Source: Atherix ibis (lineage: Eukaryota > Arthropoda > Insecta > Diptera > Athericidae). From it: DNA of 64,000 bases. This document shows positions 1-9,947 of this stretch, piece by piece; position 1 is the first letter of the stretch; every line of letters starts with the position of its first letter. The stretch spans positions 10,067,811-10,131,810 of the forward strand of contig OY282605.1 of the NCBI GenBank assembly GCA_958298945.1, given 5' to 3'. The position numbers and the translations under genes were made by a program. The notes beneath the pieces are model-generated. The model did no database searches. It saw only the letters and a program-made list of their open reading frames with translations, and was not told where the DNA came from.

Positions 1-149
1 CTTTTGAAGTATTTGGTTTTCAAATTTCCAAAAAAAAACACAGAACAATTTTTGAATCATTAAATCCATGCTTGCCTTTTACTTTTTAAAGGTTTTTTCA
101 TGTACATGTTGTCCACGACTACGTTTTGAGTGATCCATGTAAGAGGTCC

Positions 150-1053
150 AATGGCTGGTATACCGCTAATAACACGTGTAATATTGTATTTCAGAGCGGA
201 AAGTAATGCTGGCTTATCGGTTTGGATCAGCCCCATAAAAAAAGTCTAGAAGCGTCAAATCGTACGATCTAGGCGGCCAACTCACCGATCCGAAACGTGA
301 GATAAATTGCTCACCGAACTCATCTCTAAATATGTCTATTATTTCCAGTGCTGTGTGGCATATAGTGCCGTATTGTTGAAAGCACATATTGACCAGATGC
401 AGTTCTTGCATTTTGAGCAAAAAAAAAGTTTGAAATCATCGAACGATAGCGGGCGTCATTGACGGTAACGTTGCGGCCAGTGTCATCTTTAAATAAATAC
501 AGACCGATGATTCCACCGGCCCAAAAACCCTAGCAAACAGTGAATTTTTCTGGATGCAATGACAGTTCTTATTTTTTCTGTGGCTGTTCATTAGACCAAA
601 TACGACAATTTTGCTTATTCACATACCCATTCAACCAGAAATTGTTTGGAAATAAAAGGAATTTTTTGGTATATTAACGGATTTTGCTCATAGTCGAGCA
701 ATACAATCTCAATAGTTGTTAACGGCAACGGATGGATAAATCGCGATCTTTACAAACACTGGATGCTATGGTAGGAATATTTTTCTATGTACGCATTCTA
801 CGTAGTTTGATGCCTAATAGTAGGTCTATTATGGCAACCATAAAATTATCAAAGTACGCGAAATACATTTTTCACAGAGTACGAATTTTCATAATAAAAT
901 TTAATAATTTGTAAGCGTTTTTTGGGTGTAAGTCTTTTTATTATGAAATGGTAATGCCAACTGAGCACTTTTGAATGTAACACATGTCACGTGTCAAGCG
1001 TGAGCTGTCAAAAATAAAAATATGAAAGACGAAACAGCAAAAAAGTCACCTGA
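150..1053 (-). pseudogene. Decayed DD41D mariner transposase, subfamily with QQYG
   Basis: Remnant of a Tc1/mariner transposase read on the minus strand. The segment at 214-420 gives FQQYGTICHT and then SYDLTLLDFF, with 41 residues between the second and third catalytic positions, which is the DD41D spacing. The second catalytic Asp (normally QQDGA) is Tyr. Upstream, 430-620 gives decayed WCGFW, GIIG and VTVN blocks, as in the copies near 1.6-2.5 and 42-43 kb. The 5' part (620-1053) is non-coding-like and matches 42.6-43.19 kb closely. No intact frame survives and the 3' boundary near 150 is not defined by a clear terminal repeat. The right edge ends in a short sequence also found alone at 1390-1489 and 2620-2763. 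Confidence 0.75.
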
Positions 1054-1389
1054 TTGTTAAATTTTATGGAGCATTTTAGTTTGTCTTAGAAAATTAAAGC
1101 AAGGACTTAAGTTGCTGGATCTAGGAGCTTCACAATAGGAAGGAGTACACGTTAAAGAACTGATAAAATACTGTCATTGATATAAAATTCGGCGAAGTTT
1201 GCAAATTAAGAAAAAGAGTGGGTGTATCTCTTTCCAAATCAGAGATTATTAAGGTAAGAGGGGATGAATTCCTTTTTGTAGAAATAATTTATTCCAAAAG
1301 ATTGAGAAAGGGATAATTTGGGAAATATATATTATTATAGATTAGCGCTAAGCGGGATTTATAAAGATAGTATAAGATAGGTTTTCGAC

Positions 1390-1489
1390 CTATTATCTTA
1401 TTATAAATTGAGCACTTTTGATTTTGACACATGTCACATGTTGTTTTTAAAAACATAAAAAACCAAACAGCAAAAAAAAATATTTCTGA
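1390..1489 (-). repeat. Solo 5'-terminal fragment of the QQYG DD41D family
   Basis: About 100 bp sharing the order TTGAGCACTTTTGA, ACACATGTCAC, CATAAAAAACCAAACAGCAAAA with the right-hand ends of the DD41D copies at 930-1053 and 43060-43193. It stands alone, without transposase sequence. The spaces on either side (1054-1389 and 1490-1590) show no gene. Confidence 0.6.
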
Positions 1490-1590
1490 CTGAAGGGATT
1501 TAACGGTAATTGGAAGGCTTGGTAGAGCCGCAGAGCTCTAGTCCGTAAGTCCATGTGGGTTTAGAACGTTTCTCTAGAAGTCGAAGTATA

Positions 1591-2495
1591 GGGTTTTCCA
1601 CAAAGAGTGATATGATTTTCTTTTAAAAACGAAACACTAATTGTTAAGAAAATTCAAATGTTTTTTATTTAATATGAAGTACAATCGATACAATTAAGTT
1701 CTAAATAAAACGTCATTCAAATGGCCTTCACGACTTCTTTTGCAGGAACAAATTCGATGAACCCAATTCATCGAGCACTTTTTCCACTAAATCAAGTTGT
1801 ATGTCATGAATAGCACGTTCAATATTGATTTCTAAAGCTTGATAAGAGTCTGGTTTATTGCAAAAGACCAATGACTTCAAAAAAACCCATAAGAAATAGT
1901 TTAATGGTGTTAAATCACAACGTCTTGGAGGCCATTCAATGTCACAATTTCTTGAAATAATCGAATATCCAAACTTTTCTCGCAATAATTTGGTTGTTGC
2001 ACGTGCTGTGTGGCACGTAGCCCCGTCTTGTTGGAACCAGATGTTGTCAAGATCAACTTCTTCCAATTTCGGCCATAAAAAGTTGCCTATCATCGATCTA
2101 TACCGATCTCCATTGACAGTAACGGTGTTACCAGCTTCATTTCGAAAGAAGTACGGACCGATGATTCCACCAGACCAAAAACCACACCAAACTGTCAATT
2201 TAGGTGAATATAATGGGTGTTCATGAATAATTTGTGGATTTTCTTCGCACCAGAATCGACAGTTTTGTTTATTTACCGCACCACTCAGATGACAGTGAGC
2301 GCACGAAAAGTTGCAATTGAAAAACAATTATTTTGATAATAAAATTGAATAATTTGTAAACGTTATTCTTGTTTATATCTATCTATGATGAAATTGTAAA
2401 CATTACTGAATACAGTAAAAAAAATGACAGATCATTACTTATAACAAATGGCCGATATGTCACTTAGACATCGTATCACTCTTATTGGAAAACTC
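1591..2495 (-). mobile_element. DD41D mariner with terminal inverted repeats, internally deleted
   Basis: A 905-bp element. The left end reads GGGTTTTCCACAAAGAGTGA. The reverse complement of the right end reads GAGTTTTCCAATAAGAGTGA, giving an inverted repeat of about 26 bp with a few mismatches. TA dinucleotides at 1589-1590 and 2496-2497 are the expected target-site duplication. Compared with its relative at 43690-44913, about 400 bp encoding the N-terminal DNA-binding region and the first catalytic Asp are missing. The junction lies near 2290-2305, where the 5'-leader sequence GCGCACGAAAAGTTGCAA joins the middle of the coding region. This looks like a deletion derivative that may have moved using transposase supplied by another copy. 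Confidence 0.85.
1728..2315 (-). pseudogene. DD41D mariner transposase, N-terminally deleted, D to N at third catalytic site
   Basis: An uninterrupted frame for the C-terminal two-thirds of a mariner transposase. Blocks in order are HLSGAVNKQNC, WCGFWSGGIIGPYFF, VTVNGDRYRSMI, IWFQQDGATCHTA, WPPRRCDLTPLNYFLW. The second catalytic Asp (QQDGA) is present. Exactly 41 residues later the third acidic residue is Asn (TPLN instead of TPLD). The first catalytic Asp (SDEAHF in relatives) is lost in the internal deletion. The frame is open by descent, but the product would be catalytically dead. The first residues come from former leader sequence and are not a real N-terminus. Confidence 0.85.
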
Positions 2496-2619
2496 TATAG
2501 TTGCAGGTATCGTCTGTTAGATGACAAGCGTTTGTCTTAGTCCAGTTCTAGTTGCCCAACTACAGTATGTTGTGGTATACCACTGCCATTAAGACATATG
2601 GAAGGCTATTTAAAAATTA

Positions 2620-2763
2620 TTTTTTATTATGGAAGAGTGCAAATCTTTTCACTATAAAATAACAATGCTAATTGAGCACTTCCGACTTTGACACATGTCA
2701 CGTGTCACACGTAATCTGCCAAAAATAAAAGCATAAAAACCAGATAGTAAAAAAATTACCCGA
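2620..2763 (-). repeat. Solo 5'-terminal fragment of the QQYG DD41D family
   Basis: This is the third nearby copy of the terminal sequence seen at 930-1053 and 1390-1489. It shares TTGAGCACTTCCGA, TTTGACACATGTCACGTGTC, AAAAATAAAAGCATAAAAACC and a closing AAAAAATTACC. No transposase sequence is attached. Confidence 0.6.
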
Positions 2764-5300
2764 TATCAGTTAACTAATTATAAAAAACCTTAAAAAAATT
2801 AAGAAAATAAAACAATAAATATACAAAAACAATTCATTATTGCACGAATTTAATTGAAATATCTTATTTTGTATCGAGTATAATAGTTTGAATTGGAATA
2901 GTAAATATAAAAATAATATTGAATTAAATTAAAAAAAAAATATTAATCAGAATAGCGTAAATTTTTTTATTTTAAATAAGATGAAAAATTATATATATTG
3001 TATCTATAAAAAATGATATAATTATTTGTTTTTAATTGAATTCTCTGAGTTCGTTCCAGTACCTCACCATCATGATTCGTCGATAGATGGGTAAGTCGTC
3101 ATCCGATTAGTGACACTTCCCACATTTTGGGCTATTTTCTTCATAAATTTATATTTTATATACATTATTTTTCCTTCTCGTCCTCGTTCTCTTGTGTACG
3201 TTTCTACTCATACCATACCGATTAAGGGAATTAAATAAAAATTCCTTAACCGGCATGATAAATGTATGAAACCCACCTCTCCCCCCCCCAACTACTCCTC
3301 TGCAAATATGCTGTCCTTAAAAAAAAGCCTGCCACTCCCTTGCTTTCTCAGTAGTTAATCTACTCCTCTGAGAATTCACGTCCAAAACCAAGTTTTTCTC
3401 CTATACAGGTAAAGAAGAAAAGTTATCCCTCCTTTCTTCCAAATACAAATATAGAACAGTATATCTTATACAAAAATACAAAAAAAAAGATAACAATTAT
3501 AATATAGTTTTCCGGCTAATAAAATCTCTCTTATACTTTAGCACTATAACCAACTTTTATTTAGGAATAATTTTATGCCAATAAACGTATTAGATTTTAT
3601 GCGAAAAGCTCAAAATTGAAGTGGAGAAATACTGCAGTCGCCACTTTTACTGCCACTAAATTTGTTAGAAGAACAATTCGCTAAAGGATTAAAATAACGA
3701 TGAGCATTTTCAAATATAGAAAAGTCATTTTATTATAACAAATAAAAATTTCTATAAGAATAGTAGTAAAAATTTTCGAATTTATTTGATTTTAACTGGA
3801 AATTATATCTTATATAATCTATAAACTGAATCACTTATCTAAGTTTGGAAGGAAAGATTTTCGTGAAAGTTCTGTAATATTTTTTATTTCTTTTATAAAA
3901 TATTTTCATTTAGAAATCATGCGTATTTAAAGAGTATTTCATGAAATGCTGCACATTTTCTTTGTCATTTAAACCAACATAGAAAAATGATAAATTTTCC
4001 GATCCTTTTTTATTCGTTCATTCAATATTAATTTAACACAGTTAAGAAAGTTTTGTTAGAAAAGTGTTTGAATCGGAAAGGAATTTATGAATTCTGAACG
4101 AAGCAAACTAATGAATTCTAAGGAAGTAACTTGTACAGCAAAAAAAATAAAATAATATCATAGAAAATACGAGAAAAAAAATCAAGAAATGTTTCTGCCA
4201 AGTACGCATAGTGTTACTGACGATAGCCGGATAGCCAACAAGGGAAATCGGGAAAAAGGATGGAAAAGATAGGACAAAGTGGTACAGAACGGAATCTTAG
4301 ACATTAAATTATCTTTTTATTGGATGGCAGAAAAATAGGGTAAGCTCGACAATAGAGCCAACAAATTATTGCGGACAGTAGAGTGAACGCATTGGACAAG
4401 AAATGCTCCAATGGCGCTATCTACTTGTCCCGGGAAACGCAATAAATTACCAAGCAAACGACCTAAACATAAAATTAAATTAACTGGTGATGTTATTTGA
4501 AGAGGGTCGAGTTGCTAGTATTTCCCAACTGAATGTCGACCACTATCGCCACCATTGTAATGGAATCTTTGACGGCTGAATTGTGGATACTATGGAGGGT
4601 CCAGCGTATCTCTGTAATTGCTTCTTACAGATTACGATGCTCCAGTACCAGTTTCCGAAACATTTATCGATGCCAAATAGTCTGTACTTACTAAAAATAA
4701 TAACATTGTACACCTGGCAACAGTATCTTGGTGAAGGAAATTTGTGTAAATATTATCTTCACAGAATCTTGTTACAGTTAAAAAACAAAAAAATGCACAC
4801 AAAACAATTAGCAAATATTCACCTGATCTAAAGACTATGGAATTGTAATTTTAATTGTTAGTTATTGTTTTTAGCTGGTAATTATACTTCCTCAGTGGTA
4901 ACGTGGATTTCACCGGTAATACGCTCAAAAATATTATTTTACTCAGCGTGAAACACTTCATTTCTCACAGAATTGGATAAAGTTAAAGAAGCCACAAATG
5001 ATTGCACTGCTCTTCATAATGCAAAAATGTGGCAGAAAATAACTACATTATTCCAGGGGTGGTAGGCAATTTTGTCTGTTCATTAAAAAAATAAAAAAAT
5101 TCTGAACTTTTCATTCCTCCAACCGCTCATTTACAAATAAAATTCAAATTTTCAGCTCATTAGATAAGGCCACTTCGAAGTTTCCTGTATCTTCGAATCT
5201 CCTAGATTGTGCCTAGCTTCCACCTCAAGTAGAGAGCGTTTAATTTTCTATTGGGCAAATTTATTTTTACGTTTGTTTATTAGGGAGAGTAATTAAGGAT
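2764..5300. other. AT-rich intergenic sequence, no gene seen
   Basis: I find no supported coding region here. 2764-3010 is nearly pure A/T. An imperfect hairpin (ATACCGATTAAGGGAAT at 3215-3231 against ATTCCTTAACCGGCAT at 3241-3256) sits beside a short C-run near 3282. The short open frames around 4583-4831 have no recognisable domain and exist on both strands. Confidence 0.5.
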
Positions 5301-5334
5301 TCGATAAAAACAAATTACGCTGATCCAATTGGTA

Positions 5335-5830
5335 GGTATCCATACTTCTAAAGAGGTATTCTTTGGCGCTGGCGGAACTACCTGCCGGTTCTTGAGGAAT
5401 TTTGCTGAGTAGATTTGTTTAACCAGTCCCCGAAAAAAGCCAGTTTTTCTCATCCTCCAATTCTAAAATCCTGGGAACGCTAATAAACCATGAGCTTCTG
5501 ACTTACCTTGAATCAAGAAACCTCCTGAGCAAGCGTCAATATAGTTTTTTCGTTGGTGATTTTATGGAAAGTTTGGATGAAAAGTAGACCCCACTCTCCA
5601 TATTTCTGAGAAATTCTTTTGACAGAGTTTGGCACAAAGTTCTTTTTAAATAAATGGAAAACTATCCTGCGAGCTTTCAATACAAGTTTGTTTAGGGTGC
5701 TACAAGTCTGCAGTTCGCCAAACAAATGCTGGTGTTCCCCAGGTTGCTGTTCTATGTCCAACTCTTTTTTTTATTTTTACGAATGATCTTCTATCTATAA
5801 TATTGGCTTTTCCGATTTACGTCCTCATTT
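5335..5830 (+). pseudogene. Non-LTR retrotransposon reverse transcriptase fragment
   Basis: Frame-broken remnant of a reverse transcriptase. Plus-strand reading gives INHELLTYLESRNLLSKRQY around 5485-5545, then SFDRVWHKVLF near 5619-5645. The NAGVPQ...L.PTLFFIF.NDLLS block (the GVPQGSVLSP motif region) falls at 5723-5795. The order and spacing of these blocks match the palm region of Jockey/CR1-type non-LTR elements. Stops and at least one frameshift break it and the YADD motif is not preserved. The 82-residue open frame on the opposite strand (5513-5761) is an antisense shadow. Confidence 0.7.
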
Positions 5831-5897
5831 TTTAACTATGGTGATAGAATGTTAAACTCATTCAATTTTGCTATAGACAACATTTTTCTAAGAAGCT

Positions 5898-6064
5898 CTA
5901 AGCACAGAGTAGAATTGAATGCCCCCTAAAATCTAGTGCTGTCAGCTGTCTTTAAAGTGGTACCGGAATCTTCAGTCATTATTGTTGACATCAACGTTAT
6001 CCCCCCTTCTAAACTAGTTCTCTTAGGCAGCTTATATGGGCTTTAAATTCTACTCTGTGCTTAG
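5898..6064. repeat. Perfect 19-bp inverted repeat enclosing 129 bp
   Basis: CTAAGCACAGAGTAGAATT at 5898-5916 is exactly mirrored by AATTCTACTCTGTGCTTAG at 6046-6064. The enclosed segment has no coding signal. It could be a small hairpin, a MITE-like insertion or a local inverted duplication. I see no clear target-site duplication. Confidence 0.7.
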
Positions 6065-6263
6065 ATCCTCTTAGATCGCCTTTAGCTTAGAGCCTCTGGA
6101 ATCGCCTTTAGCTTCCCGATTACACTCTTTTGGATGTTATTGATTATTTTATCTTGGGGATCAAGCAAATTTCAAGTATCTAGAATAGGTAAAAAGGGGG
6201 GCTGCGAAACTACAGGAATCGATTTTTCCAGTAAAAACTTATGGATGGAGATATTTGTGTGAC

Positions 6264-6948
6264 AGGGAGCGGCTTTTTTTTTTTTTTTTTTTTAGATTAT
6301 TGAGGTACAGGGGGAAACCTTCAAAAGGTACTAGACTGGGAGGCCTTCTACCTGGCAGACGAGTTATGCGGGATTTTAACCTCCAAGCCGGTTGGCTCTT
6401 CAGCATGTACTCCACTATGTTTTCTGGACTGATGGAACGGTCCACATTTTTCTCCAGTTCTGCCCGTGTCCCTTCGTAAAAGGGGCATTGGAAGAACACG
6501 TGTTCTGCATCTTCGAGCACATCGAAGCAACGATGACAGTTTGGGGAGTCTGTTCTCTTGAATCTGTGCAAGTATGCCCGAAAGCATCCATGCCCAGTCA
6601 AGAGTTGGGTGATGTACAATAATACACGACTTCCCCGTGCACGCGAGTGGACCATTTGGTGACATATGGGATCAGTCGATGGGTCCACCGAACCTTCGTC
6701 GGGCTGTCCCATCTTTCTTGCCAGAGGCAAAGACTCTCGGGTCTCTCCTCTTCACAGAAGACCTTTCGCCGCTCTTCCTTCTTCCTACGATGTTGGCGTT
6801 CTCGCTCTTCGGCCAGGATGACGATGGGTGGGCATGATGCCACAACGTTGACCGCATCGAGTGATACCGTTCGGTATGCTGACGCCACTCTGATCGCTGA
6901 GAGCCGCTGGACTGATGACATTGTCTTGCGGTAAGATAGGGAGCGGCT
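6264..6948 (-). mobile_element. 5'-truncated R1-clade non-LTR retrotransposon with 11-bp target-site duplication
   Basis: AGGGAGCGGCT occurs at 6264-6274 and again at 6938-6948, flanking a 663-bp insert. The insert ends, in its own 5'-to-3' direction, in a run of about 20 A (T-run 6274-6293 on the plus strand). A target-site duplication, poly(A) tail and 5' truncation are the hallmarks of target-primed reverse transcription. The insert is much more GC-rich than its surroundings, and its coding frames carry only one evident frameshift, so it is younger than most elements here. It lies inside an older mariner-derived unit. Confidence 0.92.
6292..6921 (-). pseudogene. C-terminal domain of R1-clade reverse transcriptase polyprotein, one frameshift
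   Basis: Two overlapping minus-strand frames give the thumb and C-terminal region of an R1/Waldo/TRAS-type ORF2. The first runs LSAIRVASAYRTVSLDA ... LAEERERQ ... WTHRLIPYVTKWSTRVHGEV (6921 to about 6618). The second runs ITQLLTGHGCFRAYLHRF and then the zinc knuckle CHRCFDVLEDAEHVFFQC (C-x2-C-x8-H-x4-C). They are joined at a one-base frameshift near 6616-6622, in the VVYY / ITQLL block. The frame then runs into the poly(A) tail. The catalytic reverse transcriptase core and endonuclease were never copied, because of 5' truncation. This is a dead-on-arrival copy. Confidence 0.9.
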
Positions 6949-7504
6949 GTTATGGTTGATCTGTAGTGAATTACCCTTTTTGTGAGCTTTCCGGGGACTT
7001 CTTTATAAAGAAATTGATAACTATTTCGTCCTGGAGTTCCTTGTGAACGATCCCCCTAAGGTCCGAAAAACAACAAATGAAAATTGACTTGATTTTTGAT
7101 TTATTCATACGACCTTTTTTTGATCGAGGAGATTTATCTGTCTGTCACTCTCCACTTTGACTTGTGATCACATAACGCAAAAAATCTGGGACATTTTTGC
7201 TTCTATCATAAAGCTTTTTTGGCAATCACCTTTCTTATGTCCAAAATCCAATGAAAGATAAAACCATTCTAGTTTAGCTGAATTCTTATCAGCTTATAAG
7301 ATCCCTCACTCAATTTCACATTTTCAACAGTTCCGATGTTGAAGACATCCCTGACCGTGGTTTGTTTTTTACTGCGTCTTGGTCCTCTAGAAACGCTTGA
7401 TGCTACCACAGTAGCTCCTTATTGGCTTGCCGCAACTTTTCTTAAATCAAACTCGCAGATTTACCATCATCTTCATTATAAAGGGCAGAACAACCGGGAT
7501 TCCG

Positions 7505-7690
7505 GTCTAGGCCAGCTGATTTAAAGAATTCCAGACGTCCCGGCTTTGCGCCGCGATCTTCCAGAATGTTATCGGCATCTTGGCTAACGATAGCCAAAAT
7601 CGTCTTCTGAAATCATAAATAGAGCTACCGCAGACTTTCCGAACTGGATCTTCAAAGCTTAACACAATTTTCGATGGCACTTCGTCGCCT
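7505..7690 (-). repeat. Dispersed repeat; possible C-terminal tail of a retroelement
   Basis: This 186-bp segment is clearly related to 12605-12795. Shared blocks include GGTCTAGGCCAGCTG, GCAGACTTTCCG, TGGATCTTC/AGGATCTTC, AAGCTTAA and GATGGCAC. Read on the minus strand it gives FWLSLAKM...WKIAAQSRDVWN. That recalls the W-A-Q-R-D-W pattern at the C-terminus of several non-LTR polyproteins, but the match is weak. Flanking sequence at 7100-7500 and 7690-7837 has no other recognisable feature. Confidence 0.4.
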
Positions 7691-7837
7691 CAAATTTCGC
7701 TGTTCCAATTTTACGTAAAGCGTTCCATTTCCGCGGGTTACGTATATCAGATTTTCGATTTTTTGTGGCGTTATGTTGGTACTCATATCTCTCACTTATG
7801 CCGATAAATTCGACCATTTTGAATGTTCACTTAATTT

Positions 7838-8564
7838 TTGACAGCTGCTTTGCTTGCATGTGTTTTGGCTCGTCTTCGATTTTTGCTCAATTTCGACCAA
7901 AAACAGCATCGCAATAACATTGCTAAGGAGCTGTTGGACCCTGTCCGCAACGACTCAAATTTGCTCCAGAGGGTCATAACTGGTGACGAATCATGGGTTT
8001 ATGGTTATGACGTGGAAAGCAAAGCTCAATCATCCCAATGGAAGCTGCCGCACGAGCCAAGACCGAAAAAGAGCCAAGTTCTATGGAATATGAACGTGAT
8101 GCCTCATGAGTTCTTGCCACAGGGTAGAATAGTCAGTAAGGAATATTACCTGCAAGTTTTGCGCAGTTGCGCGTAGCAATCCGCCAGAAACGCCCGTATT
8201 TGTGGAAAAACAAAAATTGGCTTTTGCCATTTTTGGCCAAAAACAACACACTAATAATGCCGCAGCCACCGTATTCCCCAGATTTGGCTCCCTCTGACTT
8301 TATATTGTTCCCGAAACTGAAGAACCCCATGAAAGGACGACGCTATGCTATGATTGAGGAGATGAAGACGGCATCGTAGGAGGAGCCAAAGTAGATCACA
8401 AAAAATAATTTTTTGAAGTGCTTCAAGGATTGAAAAAAACGTTGGCACAAGTGTATAATATCTGGTGGGGATTACTTTAAAGGGGAAAAAATAGATATTC
8501 ATGTATAAATAAATAATTTTTCAAAAAAAACACAAAATTCGCGATACTTTTTGAACAGACCTCG
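7838..8564 (+). mobile_element. 5'-truncated D34D mariner with two internal deletions
   Basis: Plus-strand mariner remnant. The first frame gives QKQHRNNIAKELLDPV, VITGDESWVYGYDVE (first catalytic Asp), QSSQWKLPHEPRPKK, HEFLPQGR. The second gives RQKRPYLWKNKNW, FLAKNN, PPYSPDLAPSDFILFPKLK (third catalytic Asp). Between KNKNWLL and FLAKNN about 15 codons are missing, including the HDNAP motif with the second catalytic Asp. Another short deletion falls between PKKSQV and HEFLPQG. A frameshift near 8165-8175 separates the frames. The 3' inverted terminal repeat reads GATACTTTTTGAACAGACCTCG, ends at 8564 and is followed by TA. The 5' terminal repeat and N-terminal domain are absent. Confidence 0.85.
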
Positions 8565-8565
8565 T

Positions 8566-9946
8566 ACGTAGTTTAAGAAGGACTACGTACAAAGTGTCTG
8601 CTGGGGAAGTTCTCAGTCCTTAACTTCTCTGCCATTTCAAATTTTTGCTTACAAACATTAAATTCAAATTTAATTAAATACAACCTTTGTGCTATTAAAA
8701 ACGCAAAATATATACAAAATTACTTACCGAATATGATTTAGTTTTATTTTTCAATTTCCTCAAATAATGTACATTATTTGATTATGGAAAAAAAAATAAA
8801 ATTTTAATCAAAGATTTACATTCAGGTGAAAATTCTTTTATTATTGTTTGTAAAAAAGAAGAGAGAAAAAAAAATATATCATGTAGAGTTCAGTGAGTTT
8901 TTATTAAAAAATAAAATTCATAAAATATGCTTACACTCTTCAAAGTACTTAGTATTAAAATTTCTCTTTTGATAATACAGGAAAATCTGTCACAAACAAT
9001 AAGTAGAGGACATGATCTTGAAAATTTCCCATATAAGTGCTTTGTTTAATTTTTCCTTTTTATATACCATCATATTAAATTTGCGTTATTGTAACATTAT
9101 TGTGAAAAGTGCTGAAGACAATCTACAGTCACTGAGTGCGTAAGAATTCATTTCACTTAATGGATGTCTCATTTATGATACACAAGTCGCAATTAAGAAT
9201 AAAGCCTTGGGGGAATTCCCTTGGATTACACGGCCACCTTGAAGATTTATGCACAAGGACTAAGAGTATATATATTATATATTTGGTTAGTGTAGAAATA
9301 TGATAAGTAACTAAACATACCTTAAAACCATTTCGTTACCACAAGGTAGTTGTAATATGCGCATTTCATTCTTTGTTGACAAATCCTCAAGCAAATGTGT
9401 CAGTCTAAATGGACGCATTTGAATTATTTGTGAAATTTTCTTTTATTTTCGACAATGAGAATATATTAAAGTGCAAGTAAATTTATTCAAAATACAACTT
9501 TTCGGTAAACTTTGATCACTATAGTAAGAGAAAGTCTGAAAAATTGTTCCTTTCTTTAAAATCACTCTAAATCCTTTCTCTTAATATCACCAAGTGCTTA
9601 CTCGTAAAAGGAATCATTTATTTTGTAGAAGGGAATAAATCAATGTCCTTAATAAAAAAGAATGCTTACTAAATTCATAAAAAGATAACTTAATCTTTTC
9701 TAATAAATATTGTGGGAGTTGTATGCAGTAAAAACAAATTTGAAAATATCAAAAATTTCAGAAGGAATAATTTTTATGCATAATTTGAAGGGGGGGGGGG
9801 GGTGGAGGGGGGGTTTGTGTAAATATCAAATTTAAAATATGAAATATGGAAAATTTCCTAATATTCGTTGAAGAATTTTTTTTGTTGCAAAACTTTCTCT
9901 TCTGAAAGATCAATAATTATTTTTACTTAAGATTAAAATTTTATGT
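8566..9946. other. AT-rich intergenic sequence, no gene seen
   Basis: No supported gene or recognisable element. The only notable item is the G-run at 9790-9813. Confidence 0.5.
9790..9813 (+). repeat. Poly-G tract (G13, T, GG, A, G7)
   Basis: A 24-base almost pure G tract in strongly AT-rich surroundings. It could in principle form a G-quadruplex. It is more likely simple-sequence expansion, and its exact length may be affected by sequencing error. Confidence 0.7.
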
Positions 9947-9947
9947 A

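Larger units (their letters stand above)
6065..7080 (-). pseudogene. D34D mariner-derived unit, split by the R1 insertion
   Basis: The sequence at 6100-6263 (TTCCCGATTACACTC, then GAAACTACAGGAATCGATTTT and AAAACTTATGG) continues after the R1 insertion at 6949-7080 (GAGCTTTCCGGGGACTTC, TTTATAAAGAAATTG). In the same order it matches the units of the tandem array at 55.97-59.04 kb, which encode the C-terminal part of a mariner transposase on the minus strand. Heavy decay leaves no frame here, so the assignment rests on similarity to those units. Confidence 0.5.

Noticed and set aside
5044..5070. CCAGGGGTGGTAGGC as a hAT end
   Set aside because: Only the first nine bases fit; no partner end or GGCTCT repeats follow, so it may be chance.
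6255..6934. Plus-strand open frames over the R1 insertion
   Set aside because: They are antisense to clear R1 C-terminal coding sequence, open because of its higher GC content.
7336..7524. 62-residue plus-strand open frame as a small secreted protein
   Set aside because: It overlaps the dispersed repeat shared with 12.6 kb, which shows better coding traces on the other strand, and has no further support.
8081..8502. Minus-strand open frames over the mariner at 7.84-8.56 kb
   Set aside because: Antisense shadows of recognisable plus-strand transposase blocks.
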